Shown piece by piece: positions 1 to 8,221 of a stretch of DNA of 27,645 nt. Source of the stretch: DATAQC01 sp051005135 (GTDB lineage: Bacteria; Actinomycetota; Acidimicrobiia; Acidimicrobiales; AC-14); NCBI GenBank assembly GCA_051005135.1, contig JBPCJQ010000024.1:1-27645 (forward strand), in the 5' to 3' direction. Within the stretch, counting starts at the first letter, position 1. Each line of letters opens with the position of its first letter. The notes under the pieces are model-generated. The model saw nothing but the letters and a program-made list of their open reading frames with translations, had not been told where the DNA came from and made no database searches. The translations under genes and the position numbers were made by a program.

Positions 1-2
1 GC

Positions 3-842
3 CTTGTCACACCCAGTCGGTGGGGGGCGGCGGCTGTCGTGGGGCTTGGGCACGGGCGTCTTCCCCCCTCCGCGGCCCGGGCCGAGCTGCTGGCTCGCCG
101 CTGGCAGGCGGCGGCGGTGGCCGTCACCCGGGGGGCCGACGGAGTGGTGCTGTGGGCCGGCGAGGGCCCAGCGCTGGCTGTCCCCTCCCCGCCTGCGGTG
201 GGCGATCCCTGCGGTGCGGGTGACCGCTTCGCCTCCTTCGCCGCCGGCATGCTGGCCGACGGCGCCCTGCCGTCGGAGGCGGTGACCGCGGCGGTGGCAG
301 CGGCTTCCCGGTTCGTCGGTTCCGGAGGGGCCGGCGCCGTCACGCCGGGAGCAGGCAGCCAGACCCCCTCCGCCCCGACCGGCGGCAACCACGCCTACAG
401 CCTGGCCCGCCGGGTGCGGTCCGGCGGGGGCACGGTGGTGGCCACCGGGGGCTGCTTCGACCTGCTCCATGCCGGCCACATCGCCACCCTCGAGGCGGCC
501 CGTGCCCTGGGTGACTGCCTGGTCGTGTGTCTCAACTCCGATGCCTCGGTGCGCAGGCTCAAGGGCGAGGACCGCCCGGTGGTGCCCCAGGCCGACCGGG
601 CCGCGGTCCTGGAGGGCCTGGAATGCGTCGACGCCGTGGTCACCTTCGACGAGGACACGCCGGCCCGGGCGCTCGAGGGCCTGCGTCCCCATCTGTTCGT
701 GAAGGGCGGTGACTACGGCGTGGCCGACCTTGCCGAGGGCGAGATACTCGCGGCCTGGGGGGGCAGGGCGGTGGTCGTCCCCTATCTGGAAGGGCGGTCG
801 ACCACCACCCTGGTGGCAGCCGCCGGGCGTGCCAGTTCTTAG
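3..842 (+). CDS. hldE: Bifunctional heptose 7-phosphate kinase / heptose 1-phosphate nucleotidyltransferase, 5' truncated
   Basis: The frame is open to the left edge, so the N-terminal part of the kinase is missing. About 279 residues remain. The first ~115 are the C-terminal part of a PfkB/ribokinase-fold kinase, with VTRGADG and the anion-hole/catalytic motif GDPCGAGDRF (catalytic Asp near residue 73). Residues ~145-275 are a cytidylyltransferase-fold domain with GGCFDLLHAGH (HxGH nucleotide-binding motif), LNSD and the C-terminal GRSTTTLV signature. HldE phosphorylates heptose 7-phosphate and then nucleotidylates heptose 1-phosphate, giving an activated heptose in the cytoplasm. The downstream family 9 glycosyltransferase, overlapping by 14 bases, supports a heptose-glycan role. 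Activation could use ADP or GDP, and the sequence does not decide this. Confidence 0.88.
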   Translation, partial: LVTPSRWGAAAVVGLGHGRLPPSAARAELLARRWQAAAVAVTRGADGVVLWAGEGPALAVPSPPAVGDPCGAGDRFASFAAGMLADGALPSEAVTAAVAAASRFVGSGGAGAVTPGAGSQTPSAPTGGNHAYSLARRVRSGGGTVVATGGCFDLLHAGHIATLEAARALGDCLVVCLNSDASVRRLKGEDRPVVPQADRAAVLEGLECVDAVVTFDEDTPARALEGLRPHLFVKGGDYGVADLAEGEILAAWGGRAVVVPYLEGRSTTTLVAAAGRASS

Positions 843-1842
843 CGGGAGGGGGGCCGCTCGGGCCACTGGGCCTCCCCTTCTGGTTGCCCTGCGGCCCCTA
901 GGGCTAGGCGACCTGCTCACTGCCGTCCCCGCCCTGCGGGCCCTGACCGACGCCTTCCCCGACCACCGCCGGGTGCTCGCCGCTCCCACTGTCCTCGAGC
1001 CCCTGGCCCTGGCCAGCGGGGCCGTGGATGCGGTGGTTCACACCATGCCCCTGCGCCCTCTCGGGCCCGAGCTGGCCCAGGCCGACGTGGCCGTCGACCT
1101 GCACGGGCGGGGGCCGGCCAGCCACCGGGTGTTGCTGGCATCACGTCCCCGTCGCCTGGTGGCCTTCGCCAACCCGGAGGTGGCGAGCACGTCCGGCTAC
1201 CCCGAATGGCATGACGGCGAGCACGAGGTGGCGCGCTGGTGTCGCATGCTCACCGAGAGTGGGATCCCCGCCGACCCCTGCCGCCTCGATCTACCCGCGC
1301 CCACGGTCGAGCCGCCCTGGGCCGCCGTAGGGGCCACCGTCGTGCACCCCGGTGCCGCCTACCCGGCCCGGCGCTGGCCCCCCGCGCGGTGGGCGGCCGT
1401 CGCCCGCCACGTTGCCGCCGAGGGCCGTCGCGTCCTGATCACCGGGGGGCCGGCGGAGATCGAGCCGGCCGCGGCCGTGGCAGCCGTAGCCGGCCTGGCG
1501 CCGGAGGCGGTGCTGGCCGGACGCACCGACCTGATCCAGCTCTCGGCGGTGGTGGCCGGAGCCGAGCGGGTGGTGTGTGGCGACACCGGGATAGCCCACC
1601 TGGCCACCGCCATGGGCACGCCGTCGGTGGTGCTGTTCGGCCCCGAACCCCCCAGCCGGTGGGGGCCACCTCCTGACCGGCCCTGGCACCGGGCGCTGTG
1701 GGCGAGCCGGCGAGGCGACCCCCACGGCGCCCACCTCGACCCCGGCCTGGCCCGTATCACGGTCGACGAGGTGCTGGAGGCTCTGGCCGGGCTGCCTCTC
1801 TTGGCGGACCACGTAGCACTGCAGCGCGGAGGGGCGTGCTAG
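829..1842 (+). CDS. Glycosyltransferase family 9 (ADP-heptose:heptosyltransferase-like)
   Basis: This 337-residue protein has the GT-B layout of family 9 glycosyltransferases, which transfer heptose from a nucleotide sugar to a surface glycan on the inner face of the membrane. The N-terminus carries LRPLGLGDLLTAVPALRAL, the acceptor-domain motif. HPGAAYPARRWPPARW near residues 173-188 and GDTGIAHLATAMGTPSVVLF near 251-270 are the nucleotide-sugar domain signatures. The frame is open further upstream, but the GTG at 829 is the last start before the conserved N-terminus and gives a normal length. It overlaps the hldE stop by 14 bases, suggesting translational coupling. The acceptor cannot be read from the sequence. 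A role in an S-layer or wall glycan rather than LPS is inferred from the actinobacterial context. Confidence 0.85.
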   Translation: MPVLSGRGAARATGPPLLVALRPLGLGDLLTAVPALRALTDAFPDHRRVLAAPTVLEPLALASGAVDAVVHTMPLRPLGPELAQADVAVDLHGRGPASHRVLLASRPRRLVAFANPEVASTSGYPEWHDGEHEVARWCRMLTESGIPADPCRLDLPAPTVEPPWAAVGATVVHPGAAYPARRWPPARWAAVARHVAAEGRRVLITGGPAEIEPAAAVAAVAGLAPEAVLAGRTDLIQLSAVVAGAERVVCGDTGIAHLATAMGTPSVVLFGPEPPSRWGPPPDRPWHRALWASRRGDPHGAHLDPGLARITVDEVLEALAGLPLLADHVALQRGGAC

Positions 1843-1854
1843 ACAAGGGGACTC

Positions 1855-2598
1855 ATGAACGGCGTTCGCTTCACCTCAGGCATGACCGGTTCCGGCAGAC
1901 GACGCTCGCCTCTGGCGTTCGTGGCTGCCACGGCCGTCGGGGTGCTGCTCTTCGCCTCCCCTGCCCTGGCCGCTGACGCAGCAGGCACGCAGGCGGCCAC
2001 AGGAGGCTCCACTGTCGGGTCGGCGGGAGCAGGTGGCGGTGGGGGCGGCAGCTCCAACGTCACGTCCAACCCGGTGGCTACCTCCGGCAGCTCCGGTGCG
2101 TCTACCGCCCAGTCCAACGCAACCAATACCGGCAACACCGGCAACGCCACCTCCTCGGCGGTGAGCAACCCGGTGGCGATATCCGGCGGTAGCGGCCCCA
2201 GTGGCGCCACCGGCTCGGTGTCGTCGCCCGCCGTCGCCAGCCCCTCGTCATCGCCGAAGACGAGCTCCCAGCCTGCATCGGTACCGGTCGTCGCCCTCAC
2301 CAGTAGCCCAATTACTCCCACCGGCGTCGCGGCCTCCCCCGTGGCCCAGGCCGCGGGCGCAGCGATCGCCGAGGCCCAGGCCACCGTCGCCGCTCTCACC
2401 GGCCCCGCTGGTCCAGCGGCCGTCGCCAACGCAGCTGTGCCCGCCAACGTGAGTGGGTCGCCCATCGGTTTCCACGGCCTGGCTCCCGCCAATCCCCCCG
2501 GTTCCGCCAGCAACACCATGACGCTGCTGGTCCTCGGCATGGCCGCGTGGGCCAGCCTGGTGGTGCAGCGCCTAGCCCGGCGCCGGGCCGCCGCCTAG
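1855..2598 (+). CDS. Secreted Ser/Gly/Ala-rich low-complexity protein with C-terminal membrane anchor
   Basis: The family is not recognised. The 247-residue product has an Arg-rich start and a hydrophobic signal peptide (about residues 10-40, ending near ALAADA). A long low-complexity body rich in Ser, Gly, Ala, Thr, Asn and Pro follows. It contains a glycine run and two copies of a SNPVAxSGxSG unit flanking an NATNTGNTGN stretch. The C-terminus is a short hydrophobic helix (TMTLLVLGMAAWASLVV) followed by an RLARRRAAA tail, the tripartite look of a surface protein anchored or sorted at the membrane. AAGGGG lies 4 bases before the ATG and supports this start. A second ATG ten codons in would keep the signal peptide. 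The position just after glycan genes suggests an envelope protein, possibly glycosylated, but this is inference. Confidence 0.7.
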   Translation: MNGVRFTSGMTGSGRRRSPLAFVAATAVGVLLFASPALAADAAGTQAATGGSTVGSAGAGGGGGGSSNVTSNPVATSGSSGASTAQSNATNTGNTGNATSSAVSNPVAISGGSGPSGATGSVSSPAVASPSSSPKTSSQPASVPVVALTSSPITPTGVAASPVAQAAGAAIAEAQATVAALTGPAGPAAVANAAVPANVSGSPIGFHGLAPANPPGSASNTMTLLVLGMAAWASLVVQRLARRRAAA

Positions 2599-3365
2599 CG
2601 GGCCACTGCCACCAGGCGGCGGATGGGGTAGGCCAGCGTCACGGGCGCTCTGGCGACCTTGCGCCTGAGCATCTCCGCAGCGGAGTGGAGGCGTTCCTCG
2701 GTGGTGCCCGGTGTGTAGAACGAGCGCATGACCAGGTCGGCTTCGGCGGCAGTGCTGATCTGACGGACGAAGTGGGCGTGGCGGTCCTCGCCCAGCTCGA
2801 AGCCGGCGGCGGCGAAGCGAGCGGGCAGGGACTTGGCCGGTAGGTGCTCGGGATAGTCGGTGCCCAGTTGCCCCAACCTGGTGAGGATCTTCACGAACAG
2901 CAACTGTGTCGAAACCCGGTCACACCGCGATGACCGGGTGGGCACCGTGGCTGCCAGCACGCCCCCTGGAACCAAGAGGCGCCGAGCCTCGGCCAGCACC
3001 GCTTCCAGTGGTGAAGCCAACATCAGCGCCATCGACACCGTTACCGCCCCGACGATCCCGCCCCTGATGGGTACGGCCGCCATGTCGCCTCGCACCAATG
3101 GCATCCCGTGAGCCGTGGCCCTACCCCGTGCCAGCTCGCCGTGGGAGCGGTCGATGCCCACGGCACGGCGTTCGTCCAGGCGGCGCAGTACAGGCCCGTT
3201 GCCACAGGCCAGGTCGACCACCAGTGCCCCGGCCTTATGCACGGCCTCGATCAGCCATGCATAAGGCGAGCGGCCCTCACTGTCGAGCGCATCGGCCAGC
3301 AGGTCCTCGGTGACGCCGGGATTTGCGTCGTGGTAATCGGCCAGGTAAGCCGCCCAATCCGTCAT
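2595..3365 (-). CDS. Class I SAM-dependent methyltransferase
   Basis: This 256-residue protein has a Rossmann-fold methyltransferase core of the Methyltransf_11/25 type. Motif I is VVDLACGNGPVLRRL near residues 68-82. It is followed by an acidic strand end (VGIDRS), GDMAAVPIRGG as motif II/III, and LLVPGGVLAATVPT as the post-III region. The methyl acceptor cannot be predicted. The gene is convergent with the secreted-protein gene, and the two stops share the palindrome CTAG at 2595-2598, each strand reading TAG. The 206-base stretch upstream (3366-3571) separates it from the divergent SNF2 helicase gene. I saw no gene or convincing riboswitch there, only GC-rich short palindromes. Confidence 0.85.
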   Translation of the reverse strand: MTDWAAYLADYHDANPGVTEDLLADALDSEGRSPYAWLIEAVHKAGALVVDLACGNGPVLRRLDERRAVGIDRSHGELARGRATAHGMPLVRGDMAAVPIRGGIVGAVTVSMALMLASPLEAVLAEARRLLVPGGVLAATVPTRSSRCDRVSTQLLFVKILTRLGQLGTDYPEHLPAKSLPARFAAAGFELGEDRHAHFVRQISTAAEADLVMRSFYTPGTTEERLHSAAEMLRRKVARAPVTLAYPIRRLVAVAR

Positions 3366-3571
3366 GCGAGCATTTTTCCCCAGGCCGGGTACACCACAAG
3401 GGTCGCCATCAGCGGTAAGCTCGGTGCGCTTCTCCTGGCCGGTCGGTTACGGGCCGTGATCCGCCTAACGGCGGCGCCCGGTCAGTTGGGCCCAGCTGGG
3501 AGAAGGAAAGGGTTGCGGGTTTCGGTGCCCGACGGGTAACCACCCTCTCGCGGCCACGAGCGCGGAGGCAC

Positions 3572-6500
3572 ATGCACGACACGGCAGTCACAGCGACCCC
3601 GACAGTGAGTCGGGTAGATCCCGGCGAGCTCACCGTCGCCGTCGAGGACGAGGCGGCCGGCTACGCCAACGCAGCGCAGATGGCCATGCTTGGGGCCAAT
3701 CGCCAACTTTGGCGGGTCGAGCTTCGCCATCTGCTAGCAGAGACCGAGGCCGCGCTGGCATCGGTGCGCGCTCTTCCCGGCCCGGGGCGCCAGCAGGTGG
3801 TAGCCGACTTCGAGGGCGAGCGAGCGCGGCTGGCTTCGGCCCTGCGTCGCCTCGACGGCGACCACGCTCCCGCCGCCGACGACCGTTCTCTCGACGGCCC
3901 GGGCGAGGCCCGGCTCCAAGCTTCATGGTCCGACGGCCGGTTGGTGGTGTGGGCGGCCGGTCCCGGCGCCCCTCCAGCGTCGGCCGACGAGCTGTCCGAG
4001 CTGCTGGCAAAGGCCGAGGCACCCACCAACGGATGGTGGCCCCACGACCCGGTGGCGCTGCCTCCCGCTCAAGGGGTCGCTGGCGCCCTGCCTTCCGCTC
4101 AGGGGGCCGCTCGGGCCCTGCCTTCCGCTCAGGAGGCCGCTCGGGCCCTGGCGCAGGTCCCGGCCCGGGCCATCGGTGTGGGTGAGGCGCTCGGTTGGTT
4201 GGTGGCAGTTGGCGCTGGTGAACGTCCCGACGGCGTGGGAGCCAGCGTCGTTTGGCTTGGTCGGGTGGCCGTAGAAGCGGTGCGCCTGGTGGCTCGAGGC
4301 TCGATTGTGCCCACCCTGGAGCCGGCTTCGCGCTCAGAGGGTCGCTCGGGCCCGGGGGGGCGGTCCGCCTCTGGCGCAGCCTCCCACTCGGTGCGGTGGG
4401 TACCGGCTCTGTTCGACCGCTCGAAGCACGACTCGCTGGCCCGCTGCATGCCCCCGCCCGTAGCCGCCGTCGATGGCTCCGACGCCCGCACCCTTACCCT
4501 GGAGGTGCTCGGCGCGGTGACCGACACCATCGCCTCCGACGCTGCCCGCCGGCTCGACCTGCCCGCCCCCCCTCCTGCGGTGCGTACGCCCGCCGACGTG
4601 GCCGAGTCGGTGATCACCGGGCTCGACGGGTCACCCTTTGCCGCCCCCTCACGACTGCTGGCACCGGTCGCCGAACGCCTCGACCGGTGGGCGGCAGCGG
4701 TGAAGGGCCCGGTGGGAGCCCGGCTGATCGTGGCCCTCGACCCACCCGACAAGGGCGGCGCGTGGTACCTGTCGATTCTCGGTCCTGGCCAGGGCGGTGG
4801 CCTGGTGCCTCTGGAGGTGGCCCTAGTCGACGGTCATTCCAAGCGCCACCTGGCCGACGAGGCCACCCGCCTCGAGCGCCTGCTCCCCGTGTTGAACCGC
4901 CCCGGCGGCAAACGACGGGGCGAGGTCGTCCTCAGCCACGACGAGGCCTTTGAGCTGATGTCCACCACGGGCGCCGCGTTGGAGGCGGCCGGCTTCGACG
5001 TGCGGGTGCCCGCCCTGTCGCGACGCAAACCCCGACCTTCGCTGCGACTGACCGCCGAGCCGGTCGACGCCTCGGTGATGGGCGCCCACCAGCTGGCCGA
5101 CGTGCGCTGGTCGGCGCTGTTCGACGACGTGGAGCTCACTGCCGACGAGGTGCGCCGGCTGGCTGCCGAGGCTCGGCCCCTGGTCCGCTCCCGGGGCCGC
5201 TGGGTCGAGCTCGACCGTGCCGACCTGGTCGAGGCGGCGGCGGCACTGGCCGAGCGGGCCACGCGGACCCGCCTCACGGGTGCCGAGGTCCTGCGCCACG
5301 CCGTGGGCCTCGACGACTCACCCCTGGCCGGAGCAACGAGCGTGGGAGGCTCCGGATGGGCCGCCGACCTGCTGGCCCGCACAGAGACGGCGTCGACCGA
5401 GGCGGTGGCCACGCCCGAGGGGTTCTCCGGCTCCCTGCGCAGCTATCAGACCGAAGCCGTGGCCTGGCTGGCCTTCCTCGACTCCGCCGGGCTGGGCGGC
5501 TGCCTGGCCCTGGACATGGGGCTGGGCAAGACCCCCACCATGCTGGCCCACATGGCCCGCACCGCAGCCGCCCAGGAGGCGGTTACCGGGCCCACGCTCG
5601 TGGTGGCCCCGACCGCGGTGGTGGGCAACTGGGCGGCCGAAGCAGCCCGGTTCACGCCCGGACTGCGGGTGGTGGTCCACCACGGCGCCTCCCGTGCGTC
5701 CACCGACACCTTCGCTGCCGAGACTGCCGGCGCCGACGTGGTGCTCACCACCTATGGCACCGCGGTGCGCGACGTGGACGCCCTGGAGCAGGCGTCGTGG
5801 GCCCGGGTGGTGCTCGACGAGGCCCAGGCCATCAAGAACCCGGCCAGCGAGGTCGCCACCCAGCTGCGTCGCATCCCTGCCCCCAGCCGCATTGCCCTCA
5901 CCGGCACCCCGGTGGAGAACGGCCTGGGCGACCTGTGGTCCATCCTGGACTTCACCAACCCCGGGCTGGTCGGGCCCCGCTCTGCGTTCGTCACCGCCCT
6001 GGGCGCCCGCAGCACCGACTCCCGCCAGCGGGTCGAGCATGCTCTGCGGGCTCTCAACGGCATCCTCCTGTTCCGCCGCACCAAGGCCGAGCCCGAGGTG
6101 GCAGCCGAGCTGCCCGACAAGATCGACCAGCTCGACCACTGCACCATGACCACCGAGCAGATCGGCCTCTACCAGGCGGTGCTCGACCGCCTGGCCGGCG
6201 CCACCGACGACGAACGGCGCCAGGGCGACATCCTCGCCGCCATCACCGCCCTCAAGCAGATCTGCGACCATCCCGCCGCCTACTCCGACGACGGGCGCCC
6301 CCTGGCGGGGCGGTCAGGCAAGCTGGCCCGCCTCGAGGAGATCGTCGACGCCGTGTTGGCCGCAGGCGAGAAGATGCTGGTGTTCACCCACTTCGCGGAG
6401 TGGGGCACCAAGCTGGCCGGCCACCTGTCGGAGTACACCGGACGGCCCATAGCCTGTTACCATGGAGGGCTGTCGCGGGGCCAGCGCGACCGCCTGGTCG

Positions 6501-6895
6501 CCGAGTTCCAGCAGGCCGAGGGGCCCGGCGTGCTCGTGCTGTCCCTCAAGGCCGGGGGCACGGGCCTCAACCTCACCGCCGCCAGCCACGTGGTGCTCTA
6601 CGACCGGTGGTGGAACCCAGCGGTAGAAGACCAGGCGCGCGACAGGGCGTGGCGGCTGGGCCAGTCGCGCACCGTCGTGTCCCACCGCCTGGTGTGCCCG
6701 GGCACCGTCGACGAGCGGGTGGAGGACGTGGTGGAGGGCAAGCGCCACATCGCCGACCTGGTACTGCCCAAGTCCAGCTCCCTTGCCGACCTCGACGCCA
6801 GCCAGCTACGAGCCGCCCTGGGCCTGTGCCCTGAGACCCTGCTCGCCGCCGACGGCGACGACACCGCCTCACCCGACCGCGAAGCCGCAGCATGA
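3572..6895 (+). CDS. SNF2-family DEAD/DEAH-like helicase (HepA/RapA-like)
   Basis: The 1107-residue protein is a bacterial SNF2 ATPase that probably translocates on double-stranded DNA or remodels protein-DNA complexes. The N-terminal half (about 1-480) is poorly conserved and contains a tandem repeat. An SNF2-associated region (SRGRWVELDRADL) precedes the motor. Motor motifs are LDMGLGKTPTM (Walker A, near residue 650), VVLDEAQAIKNP (motif II, DEAQ, near 748), ALTGTPVENGLGDLWS (motif III), LVFTHFAEW, LSLKAGGTGLNLTAA (motif V) and DQARDRAWRLGQSR (motif VI, near 1020). GGAGG at 3564-3568 sits 3 bases before the chosen ATG, a slightly short spacing. The stop overlaps the next start as ATGA. The precise substrate is unknown. 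Members of this family occur widely in actinobacteria. Confidence 0.93.
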   Translation: MHDTAVTATPTVSRVDPGELTVAVEDEAAGYANAAQMAMLGANRQLWRVELRHLLAETEAALASVRALPGPGRQQVVADFEGERARLASALRRLDGDHAPAADDRSLDGPGEARLQASWSDGRLVVWAAGPGAPPASADELSELLAKAEAPTNGWWPHDPVALPPAQGVAGALPSAQGAARALPSAQEAARALAQVPARAIGVGEALGWLVAVGAGERPDGVGASVVWLGRVAVEAVRLVARGSIVPTLEPASRSEGRSGPGGRSASGAASHSVRWVPALFDRSKHDSLARCMPPPVAAVDGSDARTLTLEVLGAVTDTIASDAARRLDLPAPPPAVRTPADVAESVITGLDGSPFAAPSRLLAPVAERLDRWAAAVKGPVGARLIVALDPPDKGGAWYLSILGPGQGGGLVPLEVALVDGHSKRHLADEATRLERLLPVLNRPGGKRRGEVVLSHDEAFELMSTTGAALEAAGFDVRVPALSRRKPRPSLRLTAEPVDASVMGAHQLADVRWSALFDDVELTADEVRRLAAEARPLVRSRGRWVELDRADLVEAAAALAERATRTRLTGAEVLRHAVGLDDSPLAGATSVGGSGWAADLLARTETASTEAVATPEGFSGSLRSYQTEAVAWLAFLDSAGLGGCLALDMGLGKTPTMLAHMARTAAAQEAVTGPTLVVAPTAVVGNWAAEAARFTPGLRVVVHHGASRASTDTFAAETAGADVVLTTYGTAVRDVDALEQASWARVVLDEAQAIKNPASEVATQLRRIPAPSRIALTGTPVENGLGDLWSILDFTNPGLVGPRSAFVTALGARSTDSRQRVEHALRALNGILLFRRTKAEPEVAAELPDKIDQLDHCTMTTEQIGLYQAVLDRLAGATDDERRQGDILAAITALKQICDHPAAYSDDGRPLAGRSGKLARLEEIVDAVLAAGEKMLVFTHFAEWGTKLAGHLSEYTGRPIACYHGGLSRGQRDRLVAEFQQAEGPGVLVLSLKAGGTGLNLTAASHVVLYDRWWNPAVEDQARDRAWRLGQSRTVVSHRLVCPGTVDERVEDVVEGKRHIADLVLPKSSSLADLDASQLRAALGLCPETLLAADGDDTASPDREAAA
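4055..4144 (+). repeat. In-frame 30-base tandem repeat, three units
   Basis: Three consecutive 30-base units (4055-4084, 4085-4114, 4115-4144) lie within the SNF2 gene. They encode ALPPAQGVAG, ALPSAQGAAR and ALPSAQEAAR, followed by a partial ALAQ. The last two units are almost identical at the DNA level, which points to recent duplication. They fall in the variable N-terminal half, where copy-number change would not disturb the motor. Confidence 0.9.
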
Positions 6896-7182
6896 GCTCA
6901 CAGCAGGCGCCGCGGCCCCGGCGCAACACGCGCAAGCCGTCGCGGGGCCCCCAAGGTGGCGGAACCAACCGGGCCGAGCTGTGGCAGCGGGCCCCCGAGG
7001 CCGCCGTAGCCCCGCCAATCATCCCCGCCGCCGACCCCACCGCCCTGCTGCGCTCCCTGGGTCGTCCCCCCCTCGACGTTCCCGGGGCAGACGAGTACCT
7101 GGCACTGGTGATCGACCGGGCGTCAGGGTTGGCCACCGCCCTGGCCGCCGCCGCCGGCATCCTGTCCTCACCCGAGGACTGA
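6892..7182 (+). CDS. Small conserved hypothetical protein coupled to the SNF2 helicase
   Basis: This 96-residue protein starts at an ATG overlapping the helicase stop codon (ATGA), so translation is very likely coupled. The first ~35 residues are basic and probably disordered (RPRRNTRKPSRGPQGGG). The remainder forms a compact Ala/Leu-rich segment with PTALLRSLGRPPL and YLALVIDRASGLATALAAAAG, which looks helical. No catalytic motif or membrane segment is seen. I do not recognise a named family. The tight coupling suggests an accessory subunit or regulator of the SNF2 protein. Confidence 0.75.
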   Translation: MSSQQAPRPRRNTRKPSRGPQGGGTNRAELWQRAPEAAVAPPIIPAADPTALLRSLGRPPLDVPGADEYLALVIDRASGLATALAAAAGILSSPED

Positions 7183-7203
7183 AACGTTCTTGGTATCGAG
7201 CGG

Positions 7204-8094
7204 TTACCGGCAGGCGTCCCTCAGTAAGGGGAACGGGTTGGCCGCGGTGGTGCCGCCGCCGGGGTGGAGCTCGAAGTGCACGTGGGTGGGACCGCCCATG
7301 GCGTCTCCGGTGTTGCCCACGTAGCCGATGACGGTGCCGGCGGCCACCCTGCCCGTGCGGCCGTAGGCGTCGAGGTGGGCGCCGTAGTAGCGGTTGCCGT
7401 CGTCGCCGAAGAGCTGGAACGCCTTGCCCCCCATGGGATTGGGGTACGGCGCCACCATCCCGGCCACCGGTGCCAGCACGGGCGTCTTGGGCGGGGCGAA
7501 GACGTCAACACCCTGGTGGACCGTCCCGTCCGGCTTCACGTAGCCGAAGTCGTCGACGAACCGGGCGCCGGGCACCGGGCAGGTCCACGGCCGCCTGACA
7601 GTGACCAGCGCCGGGCCCGGGGTGCCGGCCGGCGTGGGAGCCGGCACCGCCCGGGTGGCAGTGACAGGGCCCGCCGACCCGGGCGGCGCAGCCGCCCAGG
7701 AGGCATTGACAGGGCCCTGGGAGTGGGAGACCAGGCTCGCTGGCACGAGCAGGGTGCGACCAGCGAAGATCATGTCGGGGTTGCGCAGGCTGTTGGCTGT
7801 CACCAGCCCCGCCTCGGCCACACCCAGGCGTGGTGCCAAGGCCCACAGGGTGTCGCCGGGGCGGACCTGGTAGGAGGCCGGCGACACGGTGAGCACCTGG
7901 CCGGCACGGATGTGGTCGGAGTCGACGATGCCGTTCACGGTGGCCAGGCGGCGGGCGTCGACGCCGACCCTGGCTGCCACCGCCGTCAATGTGTCGCCGG
8001 GCCGCACCGTGTAGGTGTCGGCCCCGGCGGCGGCTCCCGCGGCCAGGTACGCCACCAGAGCGGCAGCTGCCAGTGTTGCCCATATAGAACGCAT
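7204..8094 (-). CDS. Secreted LysM-M23 family metallopeptidase
   Basis: The 296-residue protein is exported and probably cleaves peptidoglycan peptide bridges. A signal peptide spans about residues 1-25. Two LysM repeats follow (about 27-70 and 74-118), each with the YTVRPGDTL or YQVRPGDTLWALA hallmark. A Pro/Ala-rich linker leads to an M23 domain with zinc ligands in HQGVDVF (H193, D197) and HVHFELH (H271 and H273), plus H240 in YYGAHLD. The motif set is complete enough for an active enzyme. GGGAGG lies 9 bases before the ATG. It is divergent from the ABC exporter gene. The 127 bases between them probably hold both promoters, but I could not define them. Confidence 0.9.
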   Translation of the reverse strand: MRSIWATLAAAALVAYLAAGAAAGADTYTVRPGDTLTAVAARVGVDARRLATVNGIVDSDHIRAGQVLTVSPASYQVRPGDTLWALAPRLGVAEAGLVTANSLRNPDMIFAGRTLLVPASLVSHSQGPVNASWAAAPPGSAGPVTATRAVPAPTPAGTPGPALVTVRRPWTCPVPGARFVDDFGYVKPDGTVHQGVDVFAPPKTPVLAPVAGMVAPYPNPMGGKAFQLFGDDGNRYYGAHLDAYGRTGRVAAGTVIGYVGNTGDAMGGPTHVHFELHPGGGTTAANPFPLLRDACR

Positions 8095-8221
8095 TCGTCG
8101 AGACCTCCCGCTTGGCCCCCCTCAGCGCCGGCGCAACAATAGCAACTCCAGCCACATGCGCAACAGCGAAGATGGGCGGGCCCGGGCAGGGCATGTGCCA
8201 TCGTGTCCCGGTGGTAGCCCG

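Noticed and set aside
1839..2540. A 233-codon minus-strand frame opposite the secreted low-complexity protein
   Set aside because: The plus frame has a ribosome site, signal peptide and C-terminal anchor. The minus frame has none of these and is explained by codon bias.
3366..3571. Possible riboswitch or small gene upstream of the SNF2 helicase
   Set aside because: Only short GC palindromes are seen. No known riboswitch core or convincing coding frame could be recognised.
8015..8221. Upstream extension of the ABC exporter frame
   Set aside because: It would overlap the divergent LysM/M23 gene and add 69 low-complexity residues. The GTG at 8222 gives the normal family length.
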